Origin: Azophilus sp965199705
Lineage (GTDB): Bacteria; Pseudomonadota; Gammaproteobacteria; Pseudomonadales; Azotimanducaceae
Length of the DNA: 64,000 nucleotides
Direction: 5' to 3'
Assembly: GCA_965199705.1 (NCBI GenBank)
Contig: OZ241359.1
Span: forward strand, 1,922,001 to 1,986,000
The first letter of the stretch is position 1; each line of letters opens with the position of its first letter. A program made the translations under genes and the position numbers. The notes below the pieces were generated by a model, which was not told the DNA's origin, searched no databases, and saw only the letters and a program-made list of their open reading frames with translations. Below, piece after piece: positions 1 to 9,500 of the stretch.

Positions 1-386
1 GCGCGTTGCAGGTTGCGCATGTCGTTCATCGCGTCGAAGATACGAAACACGTCGATGCCGTTGGCAGCGGCCCGATCCACAAAGCGATCTACTACGTCGT
101 CTGCATAGTGCCGATAGCCGAGCAGATTCTGGCCGCGCAACAGCATCTGCTGTGGCGTATTCGGCATGGCTGCCTTGAGCTGGCGCAGGCGTTCCCACGG
201 ATCCTCGCCCAGGTAGCGGATACAGGCGTCGAACGTGGCCCCGCCCCAGGACTCCATGGACCAATATCCCACCTGGTCGAGCTTGCCGGCGATCGGCAGC
301 ATGTCTTCAGTTCGCAGGCGCGTGGCGAGCAGGCTCTGGTGTGCATCACGCAGCACCAATTCGGTTATACCTGGCCCCTGTTTCAT
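1..386 (-). CDS. oadA: Oxaloacetate decarboxylase alpha subunit, N-terminal part (cut by the window edge)
   Basis: About 128 N-terminal residues are present and the rest lies beyond the left edge. The protein begins MKQGPGITELVLRDAHQS and continues through YWSMESWGGATFDACIRYL, LLRGQNLLGYRHYADDVV and GIDVFRIFDAMNDMRN. These are signature blocks of the biotin-dependent carboxyltransferase TIM barrel shared by OadA and pyruvate carboxylase subunit B. In this family the domain takes the carboxyl group from oxaloacetate and passes it to biotin. OadG lies 25 bp upstream on the same strand, which favours a Na+-pumping oxaloacetate decarboxylase over pyruvate carboxylase. The ATG start directly precedes the conserved region. 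The biotinyl domain and oadB cannot be seen here. Confidence 0.93.
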   Translation of the reverse strand, partial: MKQGPGITELVLRDAHQSLLATRLRTEDMLPIAGKLDQVGYWSMESWGGATFDACIRYLGEDPWERLRQLKAAMPNTPQQMLLRGQNLLGYRHYADDVVDRFVDRAAANGIDVFRIFDAMNDMRNLQR

Positions 387-411
387 GGTGGGTTGCGGGT
401 CGCCTGGCGCC

Positions 412-636
412 TCAGCGCCGCCGGCGATGCTGACGCACGGCAGTTACGATGGCGGCCACTTCCTCATCAGTGGCGGCTTGCGCCTGTGCGCCAGATTTTT
501 CCACCAGACGACTCAGCAGGACGGTGGCGCCGACCAGCACCAACAGGAAGCAAAAGACCGCGCCCATGCCCGCAAGCGTCAACGCCAAGCCCTGGAACAG
601 GATGTCATCCGGCACGGCAACCCCCGGTTGCGGCAA
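412..636 (-). CDS. oadG: Oxaloacetate decarboxylase gamma subunit
   Basis: A 74-residue protein with one transmembrane helix (about residues 15-42, GLALTLAGMGAVFCFLLVLV) followed by a charged, hydrophilic C-terminus rich in Ala, Gln and Arg. This is the usual layout of OadG, the small membrane anchor that assembles the alpha and beta subunits of the sodium-translocating oxaloacetate decarboxylase. It is the first gene of the operon, followed by oadA. The start is uncertain: the longest frame uses TTG at 636, and an in-frame GTG lies at 615, close to the helix. The assignment rests on size, topology and its position before oadA, because OadG sequences diverge strongly. Confidence 0.85.
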   Translation of the reverse strand: MPQPGVAVPDDILFQGLALTLAGMGAVFCFLLVLVGATVLLSRLVEKSGAQAQAATDEEVAAIVTAVRQHRRRR

Positions 637-755
637 AGGCCGGGCGCTGTCCCGCCCCTTGCTGTGCCGGTGTAAAATCGCCAGCCAAGACCGGGAATGA
701 ACGGGACCTCAGGTGCATCGACAAACGGCTTGACGCCTTGCGGTGGCTTGTATTC

Positions 756-832
756 TGGCGCACCCGGCTGGATTCGAACCAGCAATCACCAGTTTCGTAG
801 ACTGGCGCCTTATCCAATTTGGCCACGGGTGC
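756..832 (-). tRNA. tRNA-Arg (anticodon ACG)
   Basis: The 77-nt gene folds into a standard cloverleaf. The acceptor stem is GCACCCG/CGGGTGC, the anticodon stem CCAGT/ACTGG encloses the loop CTACGAA (anticodon ACG), and the T stem GCTGG/CCAGC encloses TTCGAAT. A CCA end is encoded. A34 would need deamination to inosine by TadA to read CGU, CGC and CGA. It lies alone, upstream of the oad operon and on the same strand. I see no clear terminator between them. Confidence 0.95.
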
Positions 833-970
833 GAAGGCAGGCATCCTACACCGGTCGTCGAATCCAGGGCAATCCGACCCTGCCCCGGCTGCACTGTGCG
901 GCGATGAACGCCACGACCGCGCCCGGTGGGCGCCATGGCGTTCGGATGAGGCCAGACGGAAGAGCGCTCC

Positions 971-1432
971 TCATCCTTGCGAACGCGGCAATTGTGCGAT
1001 TTCCGGCGACCGAATTTCATAGAGTTCGATCACGTTGCCAAAGGGATCCTTGCCGTAGATCGCCGAGCTGTCGCCAAAATCCACCGGTGGCCCGACAAAG
1101 CGCATACCCTCGGCGCTCAGTCGTTGATATTCCGCTTCCAGGCCATCTACTTGCAAGGCGAAATGCGGATAGCCGTAGTCGCAGGGCCGGCTGCGGCGGT
1201 CTTCCGGCGCCGGATGCCGGTATTCCCAGAGCTCGAGAAAGGCATTCGGCGCTCGCAGCATTGCCATCCGGGCCGAGGTCTCGTCGAGGCCGATTGCCCT
1301 GTCCGCCAACGGCGAATCGCCATCCCAGTTACTCTCTTGCACGACCTCGAATCCGAGCAGATCCCGATAGAACGTCAGCGCCTGCGGCAGATCCGGCACG
1401 CCAATGGCAACATGATGAATTCCGACAATCAT
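971..1432 (-). CDS. VOC-fold (glyoxalase/bleomycin resistance/dioxygenase) protein
   Basis: A 153-residue protein that opens MIVGIHHVAIGVPDLPQALT and has the paired beta-alpha-beta-beta-beta modules of the vicinal oxygen chelate fold. His6/His7 near the N-terminus, a central YGYPHFALQV strand, and IYGKDPFGNVIELYEI near the C-terminus (final Glu) sit at the usual metal-ligand positions. It is probably a metal-dependent lyase, isomerase or epimerase, but the substrate cannot be predicted. It appears to be transcribed alone. A 250-bp repeat element separates it from dnaQ, so a shared transcript is doubtful. Confidence 0.85.
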   Translation of the reverse strand: MIVGIHHVAIGVPDLPQALTFYRDLLGFEVVQESNWDGDSPLADRAIGLDETSARMAMLRAPNAFLELWEYRHPAPEDRRSRPCDYGYPHFALQVDGLEAEYQRLSAEGMRFVGPPVDFGDSSAIYGKDPFGNVIELYEIRSPEIAQLPRSQG

Positions 1433-1514
1433 GGTTATGCTCCTGTTTCATGCGTCCCGTGAAACAGGGACAAAGCGGGCGCTGTTCGCTTGGCCCGGAC
1501 GCCACGCCAGGCTC

Positions 1515-1764
1515 CTAGCCGGGATATTGCACCAGGGGCCGTGATGATCGCGCCGGATTTTGTCCGTCTGCGTGTGCTCGCGACCGAGAGCATAGCTACG
1601 CCTATGGTCGAGGGAGCATGGACGCGCAGACGGGCAAAAGACCAGCGAGCGCGCGGCAAGCGCAGTCTGTAATCGGCACAGCGCTTCAATAGCGAAGACT
1701 ACCAATTGAAAGATAGAGAAAATCAGCCTGCTCCATTAGCGCCTTGGTGCAATATTCGGGCTAG
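1515..1764. repeat. MITE-like element with 20-bp inverted ends, abutting the dnaQ stop codon
   Basis: The left end (1515-1534) reads CTAGCCGGGATATTGCACCA. The right end (1745-1764), read on the minus strand, gives CTAGCCCGAATATTGCACCA, so 18 of 20 positions match. The span is 250 bp and no credible gene lies inside it. The terminal CTAG at the right end contains the dnaQ stop codon (TAG on the minus strand, 1763-1761). The minus-strand sequence next to the right end resembles repeats near 22911 and 57311. CTAG at both borders could be a 4-bp target duplication or part of the element. No transposase is visible and the parent element was not recognised. Confidence 0.7.
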
Positions 1765-2558
1765 ACATCAGCTGCGAGCTTGGCCAGCATGGCTTCGTGC
1801 ACCGCAATTTCCTCGGCTGAGGCGTGAATCACCTTGAGCGGTTTGCGCCCGCGCCGCAGCTTACCAATTTCTGCCGGGGCCTGACCATCCGACGCGCCGG
1901 CGGCGAGGAGCAGTTCTTCCTGACCCCCCGTCATGCCCAGATACACTTCCACCAGCAGCTCCGTATCACGCAGGGCGCCGTGCAGCACGCGGCTTCGATT
2001 GTCCACGCCAAAGGCGACGCACAAGGAGTCCAGATCATTTCGCTTGCCCGGCCTCTGGCTACGGGCAAGGGTCAATGAATCTGTTACTTCACAGCCGGTC
2101 AACCGGCGCAGGGCCTTGCCGGCCGACCAGTCCGCCGGCGACGCTGTCGGTGGCGCGCCACCTTCGGCGGAGAGCAGCGGCGCCAGCAGCTCGGTCAGAT
2201 GGGATGCGTGCTCTCCTGCGGCAAGCGCCGACGAGAGCCGGAGCAACTCGGCGTCCAGGAAAGTCAGGTCGAACCGGGCGTTGTGGATCACCAGTTCGGC
2301 GCCCTCCAGAAACTCGAGCAATTCCGCGCAGACTTCGGCGAATTTCGGTTTGTCCGCCAGATCCTCGCGCGCCAGACCGTGGATTTTCAGGGCCTGCTCG
2401 TCCACGTCTCGTTCCGGGTTCAGCAAGAAGTGCAGCCGCCGCCCGGTGCGCTGCCTGCCAACCAGCTCGACGGCGCCGATTTCGATGATGCGATGCCCCT
2501 GATCCGCTTCCAGCCCGGTGGTTTCGATGTCCAGAAACACTTGCCGACGGTCAGGCAT
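1761..2558 (-). CDS. dnaQ: DNA polymerase III epsilon subunit (3'-5' proofreading exonuclease)
   Basis: A 265-residue DEDDh exonuclease. VFLDIETTGLEADQGHRIIEIGAVEL near the N-terminus supplies the Asp/Glu of motif ExoI (DIETTG). VIHNARFDLTFLDAEL gives ExoII, and RVLHGALRDTELL carries the His and Asp of ExoIII. The C-terminal tail, which binds the polymerase alpha subunit in this family, is present. The ATG at 2558 is chosen because MPDRRQVFLDIETTG is the normal N-terminus; a longer open frame upstream only reads through rnhA. It overlaps the 3' end of rnhA by 8 bp, so the two are likely translationally coupled. Its stop codon sits in the inverted end of a repeat element. Confidence 0.95.
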   Translation of the reverse strand: MPDRRQVFLDIETTGLEADQGHRIIEIGAVELVGRQRTGRRLHFLLNPERDVDEQALKIHGLAREDLADKPKFAEVCAELLEFLEGAELVIHNARFDLTFLDAELLRLSSALAAGEHASHLTELLAPLLSAEGGAPPTASPADWSAGKALRRLTGCEVTDSLTLARSQRPGKRNDLDSLCVAFGVDNRSRVLHGALRDTELLVEVYLGMTGGQEELLLAAGASDGQAPAEIGKLRRGRKPLKVIHASAEEIAVHEAMLAKLAADV

Positions 2559-3033
2559 CGGCGCTGCTCCGCGCCGCAAGGAGTGCGTCGATGGCCGCAT
2601 TGGCTGCCTGATCGACGCATTCATTCTCAGGGTGCCCGCTGTGTCCGCGCACCCAATGCCAACGCACATGATGGCGCCCGGACGCCTGATCAAGGCGCTT
2701 CCACAGGTCCTGGTTCTTGACTGCGCGCTTGCTCGCCGTGCGCCAGCCATTGCGACGCCAGGCGTGGATCCATTGAGTAATGCCCTGCCGCAGATACTCC
2801 GAATCCGTGGTCAGGGACACCTGTTGCTCACCTTCCAGGTGTTCCAGCGCAGCAATCGCTGCCATCAATTCCATGCGATTGTTGGTGGTTTCGAGTTCAG
2901 CGCCCTGCAACAAGGCCCGATCGTCGCCTCGCTGAATCGTTGCCGCCCACCCGCCTGGCCCCGGATTGCCACGACAACTGCCGTCGGTGAACACCGTGAT
3001 CGTCGTGGCCAGGGCTTCATTGCAGCGGGTCAT
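2551..3033 (-). CDS. rnhA: Ribonuclease HI
   Basis: A 160-residue RNase HI, close to the usual ~155. The four catalytic carboxylates are visible: Asp in VFTDGSCRGNPGPGGW, Glu in TTNNRMELMAAIAAL, Asp in LTTDSEYLRQGI and Asp in ENECVDQAANAAI, with the assisting His in RGHSGHPENE. The basic segment around HAWRRNGWRTASKRAVKNQ matches the substrate-binding handle. It degrades RNA in RNA:DNA hybrids in the cytoplasm. The start overlaps the stop of the upstream methyltransferase gene (ATGA) and the end overlaps dnaQ. In Escherichia coli yafS, rnhA and dnaQ are also neighbours, though there dnaQ is divergent. Confidence 0.96.
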   Translation of the reverse strand: MTRCNEALATTITVFTDGSCRGNPGPGGWAATIQRGDDRALLQGAELETTNNRMELMAAIAALEHLEGEQQVSLTTDSEYLRQGITQWIHAWRRNGWRTASKRAVKNQDLWKRLDQASGRHHVRWHWVRGHSGHPENECVDQAANAAIDALLAARSSADA

Positions 3034-3815
3034 CGCAATATCCGGGCGACCGATTGCACCGGCCGGAAACGCCCGACGGACACGGGGGCGCCAGACTCAT
3101 GTCTTGGCAGTCGGGTAGCGTAGCCAATGAACTGACGCCCGGTCCTGCGCCTGGCGGCAACCAGGATCAGAATGTTGCCGAATGGCGGATTCAATCGGCG
3201 CAGCCACGGCCAGTCGCGCCGCTTGCGCACCCGGGGCAGACAGTAGGTCAGATACAGGGGTTTGGCCTCCGTCTGGAAGCCCAGCAGGGCCAGCCAATCG
3301 AAGAGACGCAGCGGATTGATGAACTTCAGATCGGCGAATGCGTGTCTGCGCCCTGCCAGCCGCCGTAATCCAAGAGGGCTCATCTGATTGAAGACGCACA
3401 GCGCCAGACGCCCGCCGGGCGCCACCACCCGGCCAGCTTCGCGCAACGCCATGCGCAGATCCCGTGCCTGTTCCAGGCTGTGATGCAGCACCAGGCCATC
3501 CACGCTTGCGTCCGCAAGCGGTAACGCCTCGGGCCGGGCGGCGGCGACCGAGACGCCAACAGGCAGTGTGGCCGACGCCTGCCGCGTCCCGCGCCAGCGG
3601 TGGCAATCTTGCGGCAGACAGGACAGATACAATCTGCGCCGCACCATGCAGCGCCTCATGCTGGCAGCAGACCGGGCAGAGACGCCGCTCCAGACCAGAA
3701 GGTCGCCGTGCATGCGCCGCACCACCTCGTCGAGTGCAGGAGATTCCGCCGCCAGCAGGGCCTGCCCGGGCTCGGTTTCGGTCCAGGCCGACGCAGTACC
3801 GACAGCAGGCGCCAC
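3030..3815 (-). CDS. YafS-like SAM-dependent methyltransferase
   Basis: A 261-residue protein with the C-terminal half of a class I methyltransferase: an acidic turn in PLADASVDGLVLHHSLEQA, then the post-motif block REAGRVVAPGGRLALCVFN (motif III-like). A later block around FINPLRLFDWLALLGFQTE fits YafS-type proteins encoded beside rnhA. The glycine-rich SAM motif I is not obvious, as is common in this group. The substrate is unknown. The gene starts 20 bp after ppiD ends and overlaps rnhA by 4 bp, so ppiD-methyltransferase-rnhA-dnaQ may be one transcript. The start (a rare codon at 3815) is uncertain, with in-frame alternatives downstream. Confidence 0.75.
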   Translation of the reverse strand: MAPAVGTASAWTETEPGQALLAAESPALDEVVRRMHGDLLVWSGVSARSAASMRRCMVRRRLYLSCLPQDCHRWRGTRQASATLPVGVSVAAARPEALPLADASVDGLVLHHSLEQARDLRMALREAGRVVAPGGRLALCVFNQMSPLGLRRLAGRRHAFADLKFINPLRLFDWLALLGFQTEAKPLYLTYCLPRVRKRRDWPWLRRLNPPFGNILILVAARRRTGRQFIGYATRLPRHESGAPVSVGRFRPVQSVARILR

Positions 3816-3835
3816 GAATGCTGTTCCGCCGCTGG

Positions 3836-5749
3836 CTAGTCGGCCGCCAGCAACTGGCGCGAGATGTCCGACTCAGCACGAAAGTTGCCAAGCACGGCTT
3901 GAAAATCAAAGGCCTGGCGCCGATTCAACAGCAGCCTGCGCAGGCTGGCAAATTCCGACTCGGTGATACCAGCAGGATCAGCATCCCGCACTCGCGTCAC
4001 CGTAACCAGGGCTGTACTGCCGTTTTCCAGATCCGCCAGGCCAACGCTCTTGTCGCCGGCGGCTGGCCGTGGCAATTCGAAGGCTTGACGCAACACTTCT
4101 GCGGGCGCCTGAATGTTCTGCCGCCCTGCCAGTTCAATGCGCTCCCATGCAAGACCATGCGCTTGTGCGACCTCGCGCACTGGATCGCCCGCCATAACTC
4201 TCGCAAAGGCCGAATCCGAGGCTGCGACTACGGATTCCCTCGCCAGTCGCGCCTTGATTCGAGATTCGATGTCGGCTCGCGCCTCGTCCAGGGTGCGCTG
4301 GCGTGGCGGCCGATATTCGATGACGCGCGCCACCATCGCCTGATCGTCGCCGTATATGAGAGCCGCCGTATTGTTGCCGCCCGTGAGCACATCTTCGGCG
4401 AAGACCGCGTTGCGCAATTCTGTGTCATCGAAGGGCGCCTCGCCCATGTTCGGCGTGACATCGCGGGCAACCTGCGGCTCCAGGTCAAACTCCCCGGCGA
4501 TGCCATCCAGGGAATCGCTCTGTTCGAAGGCCAGGCTGTCGATCTGTCGAACGCGCTCCGCAAACAGTTCTCGCGCTTGCGCCTCGCGCAATCGCTCGAC
4601 AATACCGGCCCGCTCGGATTCAAGATCGGGGTACTCGGATATCTCGATGGCGTCCAGACGAATCAGGTGATACCCGAACTCGGACTTGACCGGATCCGAG
4701 AGGCTGCCCGGCGTCTCCAGGCCCCACAGGGCCGCCTCGAATTCGGGCACGAATATGCCACGGCCCGTCAGACCGAGGCTACCGCCCTGCGAGGCGGAGC
4801 CCGGGTCGTCCGAGTGCGCTTCGGCAAGCGCCTCGAATGACTCGCCAGCTTCAATACGCGCCTTGAAATCGGCCAGTTGCGCTTGCGCTTCCGATTCGCT
4901 CCGAGAGTCGCCCGTGTTCAGCAGGATGTGGGAACTTGCACGCTGCTCCGGGTCGGATTCTGCCTTGTCCGCCTCGTATTCGCGTTCGATGTCCGCGTCT
5001 TCGACCACGATGCCGGGGTCTTCCCGGAGCATCTCCCAGTTCCATGAAAGGTAGGCCGCATCAAGGCTGGCTTCCGTGCCGAGTTCTGCTTGATTCTCCT
5101 TGTAGTAGCTTTCGATATCAGCCTCGGAGACATTCACTTCCGCCTGATACCGATCGACATCGAATAACAGCCAGGCCATATCCCGTTGCTGGTTGGCCAG
5201 GCGAACGAAGGCACGGGTTTCCCAATCGGCAACAAGCGTCGAATCGGTAATCGCGCCCCGTACCTGGTCAATGACCAGATCGGTCGCAAGCTCCGTACGG
5301 AAGGTGGTCGGGGTGAAGCCGAGGGCGCTGAGATTGCGCCGGAAAAGTTCGGCATTGAACTCGCCCTCGACCTGAAAGAACTCGGTGTCGAGCAGCTCCT
5401 GATCCACAGCCCGCTCACTGGCGCCCAGATTCAGGCGCGTGACCATTTGCCTGGCAAGGACCTGCGCGATCAGTTGTTCGAGCGCGTCGCCCTGGATGGC
5501 CAGCGGGTCGAGTTCCGGCCCTTGGTAGTCTTCGCCCAATGCCGCCTGCAGCCGCCGCCTTTCCCGGTCCGCCTGCTCAAGCAGACTGCGCTGGGTGATG
5601 TCTTCGCCATTGACAGCGGCGACCACCGGCTCGCCCGGCGCAAACACGTTGAATGCGCCGAAGCCGAAGAACGCAAGTGCAAAAACCAGCAGTCCGACAA
5701 TGATCTTGAAGCCGACGGACTGAGTCTTGTCCCGAAGTTTCTGAAGCAT
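3836..5749 (-). CDS. ppiD: Periplasmic folding chaperone / peptidyl-prolyl isomerase PpiD
   Basis: A 637-residue protein with one N-terminal membrane anchor (about residues 14-34, FKIIVGLLVFALAFFGFGAF). A SurA-like N-terminal chaperone region follows. One parvulin domain spans about residues 268-365 (SSHILLNTGD ... DDPGSASQGGSLG ... FVPEFEAALWGL ... SEFGYHLIRLD). A second chaperone-like C-terminal region completes it. PpiD sits at the SecYEG exit and binds nascent outer-membrane and periplasmic proteins. HupB lies directly upstream, the usual gammaproteobacterial order (lon-hupB-ppiD), but lon is not adjacent here. A terminator separates hupB from ppiD. Confidence 0.95.
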   Translation of the reverse strand: MLQKLRDKTQSVGFKIIVGLLVFALAFFGFGAFNVFAPGEPVVAAVNGEDITQRSLLEQADRERRRLQAALGEDYQGPELDPLAIQGDALEQLIAQVLARQMVTRLNLGASERAVDQELLDTEFFQVEGEFNAELFRRNLSALGFTPTTFRTELATDLVIDQVRGAITDSTLVADWETRAFVRLANQQRDMAWLLFDVDRYQAEVNVSEADIESYYKENQAELGTEASLDAAYLSWNWEMLREDPGIVVEDADIEREYEADKAESDPEQRASSHILLNTGDSRSESEAQAQLADFKARIEAGESFEALAEAHSDDPGSASQGGSLGLTGRGIFVPEFEAALWGLETPGSLSDPVKSEFGYHLIRLDAIEISEYPDLESERAGIVERLREAQARELFAERVRQIDSLAFEQSDSLDGIAGEFDLEPQVARDVTPNMGEAPFDDTELRNAVFAEDVLTGGNNTAALIYGDDQAMVARVIEYRPPRQRTLDEARADIESRIKARLARESVVAASDSAFARVMAGDPVREVAQAHGLAWERIELAGRQNIQAPAEVLRQAFELPRPAAGDKSVGLADLENGSTALVTVTRVRDADPAGITESEFASLRRLLLNRRQAFDFQAVLGNFRAESDISRQLLAAD

Positions 5750-5769
5750 GCCACCCGCAACAAAGGGAG

Positions 5770-5792
5770 GAAAAGACCCCGCAGGCGCGGGG
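5770..5792 (-). terminator. Rho-independent terminator after hupB
   Basis: Read on the minus strand this is CCCCGC-GCCT-GCGGGG followed by TCTTTTCC: a perfect 6-bp GC stem, a 4-nt loop and a short U-rich tract. It lies between the hupB stop and the ppiD start and should end most hupB transcripts. Confidence 0.8.
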
Positions 5793-5850
5793 GCCGTCCG
5801 ATCTTCGTCTGCAAGGCCCGGCGGATGGCCCGCCGGCGCCGGATCAGAGG

Positions 5851-6123
5851 TTAGTTCAAGGCGTCCTTGAGCGCCTTGCCAGGCACAAAGGCCGCCGCTC
5901 TGGACGCGGCTATCTGGATGGATTCGCCAGTAGCCGGATTGCGGCCAGACCGCGCAGCGCGCTCCCTGACGACGAAGGTGCCGAAGCCAACGAGAGCAAC
6001 TCTCTCTCCATCCACCAGGGCCTGGGTGACGGAGGCCACGACCTCATCCACGGCCCGGCCAGCAGCGGCGCGAGAGATGTCGGCAGCGTCTGCAACGCGC
6101 TCAACCAGATCGGACTTGTTCAA
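5851..6123 (-). CDS. hupB: HU-type DNA-binding protein, beta subunit
   Basis: A 90-residue HU protein. It begins MNKSDLVERVADAADISRAA (helical dimerisation body) and carries the DNA-binding arm around VGFGTFVVRERAARSGRNPATGE, ending with the C-terminal helix AFVPGKALKDALN. The start is TTG at 6123, supported by GGGAGAAAG on the minus strand just upstream and by the conserved N-terminus. HU bends and compacts DNA and assists replication and recombination. A terminator follows it, so it is largely a single-gene unit before ppiD. Confidence 0.96.
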   Translation of the reverse strand: MNKSDLVERVADAADISRAAAGRAVDEVVASVTQALVDGERVALVGFGTFVVRERAARSGRNPATGESIQIAASRAAAFVPGKALKDALN

Positions 6124-6594
6124 GTTACTTTCTCCCAGTCAGATTTCCCGATAGGCAGGGGACTCGACTTGCACCCCCCTCCCAGTATGTGTCCAGAACG
6201 CCACAGCCGAGACTCGGGCACCAGACGGGAGCGAAAGTTAGCGCATATTGACGCCTGCCTGCAAGCAAATATGCCGGCTCTCGGCAGGGGCAAAACCGAT
6301 AGTGACATGGCGGAATTGGTCAGTCTGGCGGGCGAGAACTGTCCTTGATGTACTGGAAGGCGCGCTCCAACCACTGATTCGTGACAAACCAGTAGTTGCT
6401 TGACATCAATGCATCGTCCGCGCACCTGGCCTGCGCCCGGATGCCCGTTGCTGCCGTTCCCCGGGGTCCGGGACGATCCGGCCTCCAGCGCGCACGTCAT
6501 CCTTCAGGGTGCGATCGGCGCGGATGCGGTGCAGGCGCGGTGGAGATGGCCGGTTGAGTTTTCTGGCATGGCGCAATCATGCAACAATCCCGAC
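6124..6594. other. Divergent intergenic region between hupB and the giant membrane protein gene
   Basis: These 471 bp must hold the promoters for hupB (minus) and for the gene starting at 6595 (plus). I see no unambiguous promoter. One minus-strand reading frame (6406 down to 6320) encodes 28 residues, MSSNYWFVTNQWL at its start, with GC-ending codons, but it lacks a ribosome binding site. No repeat or RNA gene is evident. Confidence 0.5.
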
Positions 6595-9500
6595 ATGCAC
6601 CGCATCCGACAGATCACTTCGCTCCTGTTGCTTGGCTTGATGATATGGAAACCGGCGCAGGCGGTCGAGGTGGCTGTGCCAGAAGCCCTGCGCGATTGGC
6701 AAAATTGGGTGCTTGAGGGTCAGGCGTATCGCCGCTGCCCGCACTATTTCAATCGGCCCGCAGTGGCCCCCGGAGACTTCGCGTGCGTCTGGCCCGGCGT
6801 GCTCGACCTCACGGTCGATGCACAGGGTGCGCGCTTCAGTCAGCGCTGGACCCTGCTCGGCGATCACCAGTGGTTACCGCTGCCCGGCGATGCGGTGAAC
6901 TGGCCTCTGGCAGTGGTCGCCAACGGCAAGCCTGCGCCTGTGGTGATGCGTGACGGACGCCCCAGCCTTTGGCTTGAAGCGGGCAGCTATCGGATAGCCG
7001 GGCGCTTTGCCTGGGCCGATCCGCCAGGCATTCTGGCGTTGCCCCGGGAGAGCGGGCTGCTCTCGCTCAGTGTGGACGGAGCCGCCATAGCGCACCCGGA
7101 GCGCACGTCCGAAGGCGTCTATCTGGGCCAGGAACAGCCGGAAGACAGGGCCCGCAATGACCTGCGTGTGGAACTTTATCGCCTGGTCGAGGACGACACG
7201 CCGACACGCCTGACCACGTTGATGATCGTCAGCGTTGCCGGCGAAATCCGCGAGGCGCTGCTCGGCCCGCTTCTGCCCGCTGGCTTCACGCCGCTTGCCA
7301 TCATCGGCGACCTCCCTGCCCGCTTCGAGTCGGATGGCCAGTTGCGCGTGCAGCTACAGCCCGGAGAGTGGCGGATCAATGTCAAAGCCAGGGCCGAGGA
7401 TGTGCTGGACGCCATCACACTGCCGGCGCCTGCCGCCAACTTGCCGGACAGCGAGATCTGGAGCTATCGCGCCAACCCGGAGCAGCGCCTCACTCAGGCG
7501 GAAGGCACTGTTGCCGTGGACCCCGGGCGGGCCGGTGTGCCAGGCGCCTGGCAACAACTTCCGGCCTTCCGCATGGCGCCTGGAGAACCCATGCGCATCA
7601 ACGAAATCAGCCGTGGCCTTGGCGATGCTGGCAATGAGTTGGCGCTCGACCGGGAAATGTGGCTCGATTTCGAAAGTTCGCGGTTCTTGGCGGCAGACCG
7701 AATCACAGGCAGGATGCGGCAAGGCTGGCGTCTGGACATGACGCCGCCTCATCGGCTGTTGAGCGCGAGAGAACAAGGCGACAGCCTGTTGATCACGCTC
7801 GGCGCCGAAGCGGGTCAAACGGGCGTCGAATTGCGCCAGCCCGATGTCGATATTCTGACCCTGGCCGAGGCGCCGCCTGGCGGCCGCATCCCCGTAACCG
7901 GCTGGGACGCCCGCTTCGACCGTGTGGACATCACCTTGAACCTGCCGCCGGGCTACAAGCTGCTCGCGGCGCCGGGCGCAGACCGAGCCGCCACCAGCTG
8001 GGTCAGCCAATGGCGTCTGCTGGATTTCTTTCTGATCGCGATCATCACCCTGGGCGTTGGCCGTCTGTTCGGGCGAGCGGCCGGCGCGGTCGCCTTGCCT
8101 GCACTGGCGTTGAGCTACCCGGAAGCCGGGCATTCGGCCTGGCTCTGGCTCAATCTCCTCATTGCCATGGCGCTGCTGCGGGTCGCGCCCGTTGGTTGGT
8201 TGCGGCGCTCGGCGTTGATCTATCAGACGCTTAGCGGCCTGGCGCTCGTCCTGTGGTTGGCGCCCTTTGTCGCTGGCCAACTGCGTCTTGCCGTCTATCC
8301 TCAGCTACAGCCCCAGGAAAGCGCCTGGGTCGCGCGCCAGTTCGGGCTCGCCGGCGTTGATATCAGTCCCGAATTCGCTATGGAACCTGAAGCGTTCTCG
8401 ACCGCCGCCGAAGTGGCGTCTGAACCTGAGTTCAGCTCCATGTCTTCAGCCCCGGCGTCAATCACCATGGCCCCCGTAGCGGCCCGAGAGACGAAGCCCG
8501 GCGCCGCCCAGGCAGACGCCCGGCAGGCGTTTGTGCGCTATCCGCCGAACGCGGTGCTACAGACCGGCCCCGGCATACCCGATTGGCGCTGGAACCAGCA
8601 TCGACTGCATTGGGTCGGGCCGGTTGAAGCCGATCAGACGATGCGCCTGATGCTGGCGCCACGCTGGCTGGTAACCGGTCTGCGATTCCTCGAAGTGTTC
8701 CTGCTGATAGCCCTGGCGGCATTGCTTGCCAGCGGTATTTTCAAACGACGCTGGACCCTGCCGAAGCGGTGGCTGGCCCGGCCCGGCAGGAACAGCGTCA
8801 GCGGTGTGCTGCTGCTTGCAGCATCGGGATTGCTGCTTGCCCAGGCGCCGCCCGCATCGGCTGACTTGCCGAGCCCCGAGTTGTTGCGCGAGCTCGAAGA
8901 ACGACTGTCGAAGCCACCGGAATGTGCGCCACGCTGTGCTGAAGTGACCTTGGCCGAGGTGGAGACAGGCGCCACCACACTGACAATGCGCCTGGATGTC
9001 CATGCCCATGCAGCCGTGGCCTTGCCACTGCCGGGTTCCGAGACCGGATGGCGCCCTGCCGCCGTCCTCGTCAATGGCTCGGATGCGGCGGCGGTGCTGC
9101 GGAGCCCGGATGGTCGGCTCTGGTCGCGTGTGCCCGAAGGTCGTCATGCCATTGAGCTGAGTGGTCCCCTGCCCTCCGCCGACAGCCTGGAAATCAGGTT
9201 TCCAGCCGCACCGAGGATCATTGAAGCCACAGGCGACGGTTGGCAGTTCTCCGGCATCGAAGATCGACGGCTTCTGGCCGGTTCGCTGCACCTGCTTCGA
9301 ACGCATACGGCCCAGGGTCTGCCGTCGGCGGCGCCCGGCCTGGAGGGAGAGCGCCTGCCAACCTTCGTGCGCATCGAACGGCACATTGAAATTGATCTGG
9401 ACTGGCGGGTAACCACCCGAGTGACTCGCATCGCGCCCACGGAAGGCGCGATCGCGTTGAACATCCCCCTGCTGCAAGGCGAATCGGTTACCACCTCTGG

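Noticed and set aside
1448..1705. Reading frames of 84-85 residues inside the element at 1515-1764
   Set aside because: Two frames cover the same DNA, neither has a family or a ribosome binding site, and the region is bounded by inverted ends.
3464..4840. 458-residue plus-strand frame opposite ppiD
   Set aside because: PpiD on the minus strand has full domain structure and correct context; the antisense frame has no recognisable motif.
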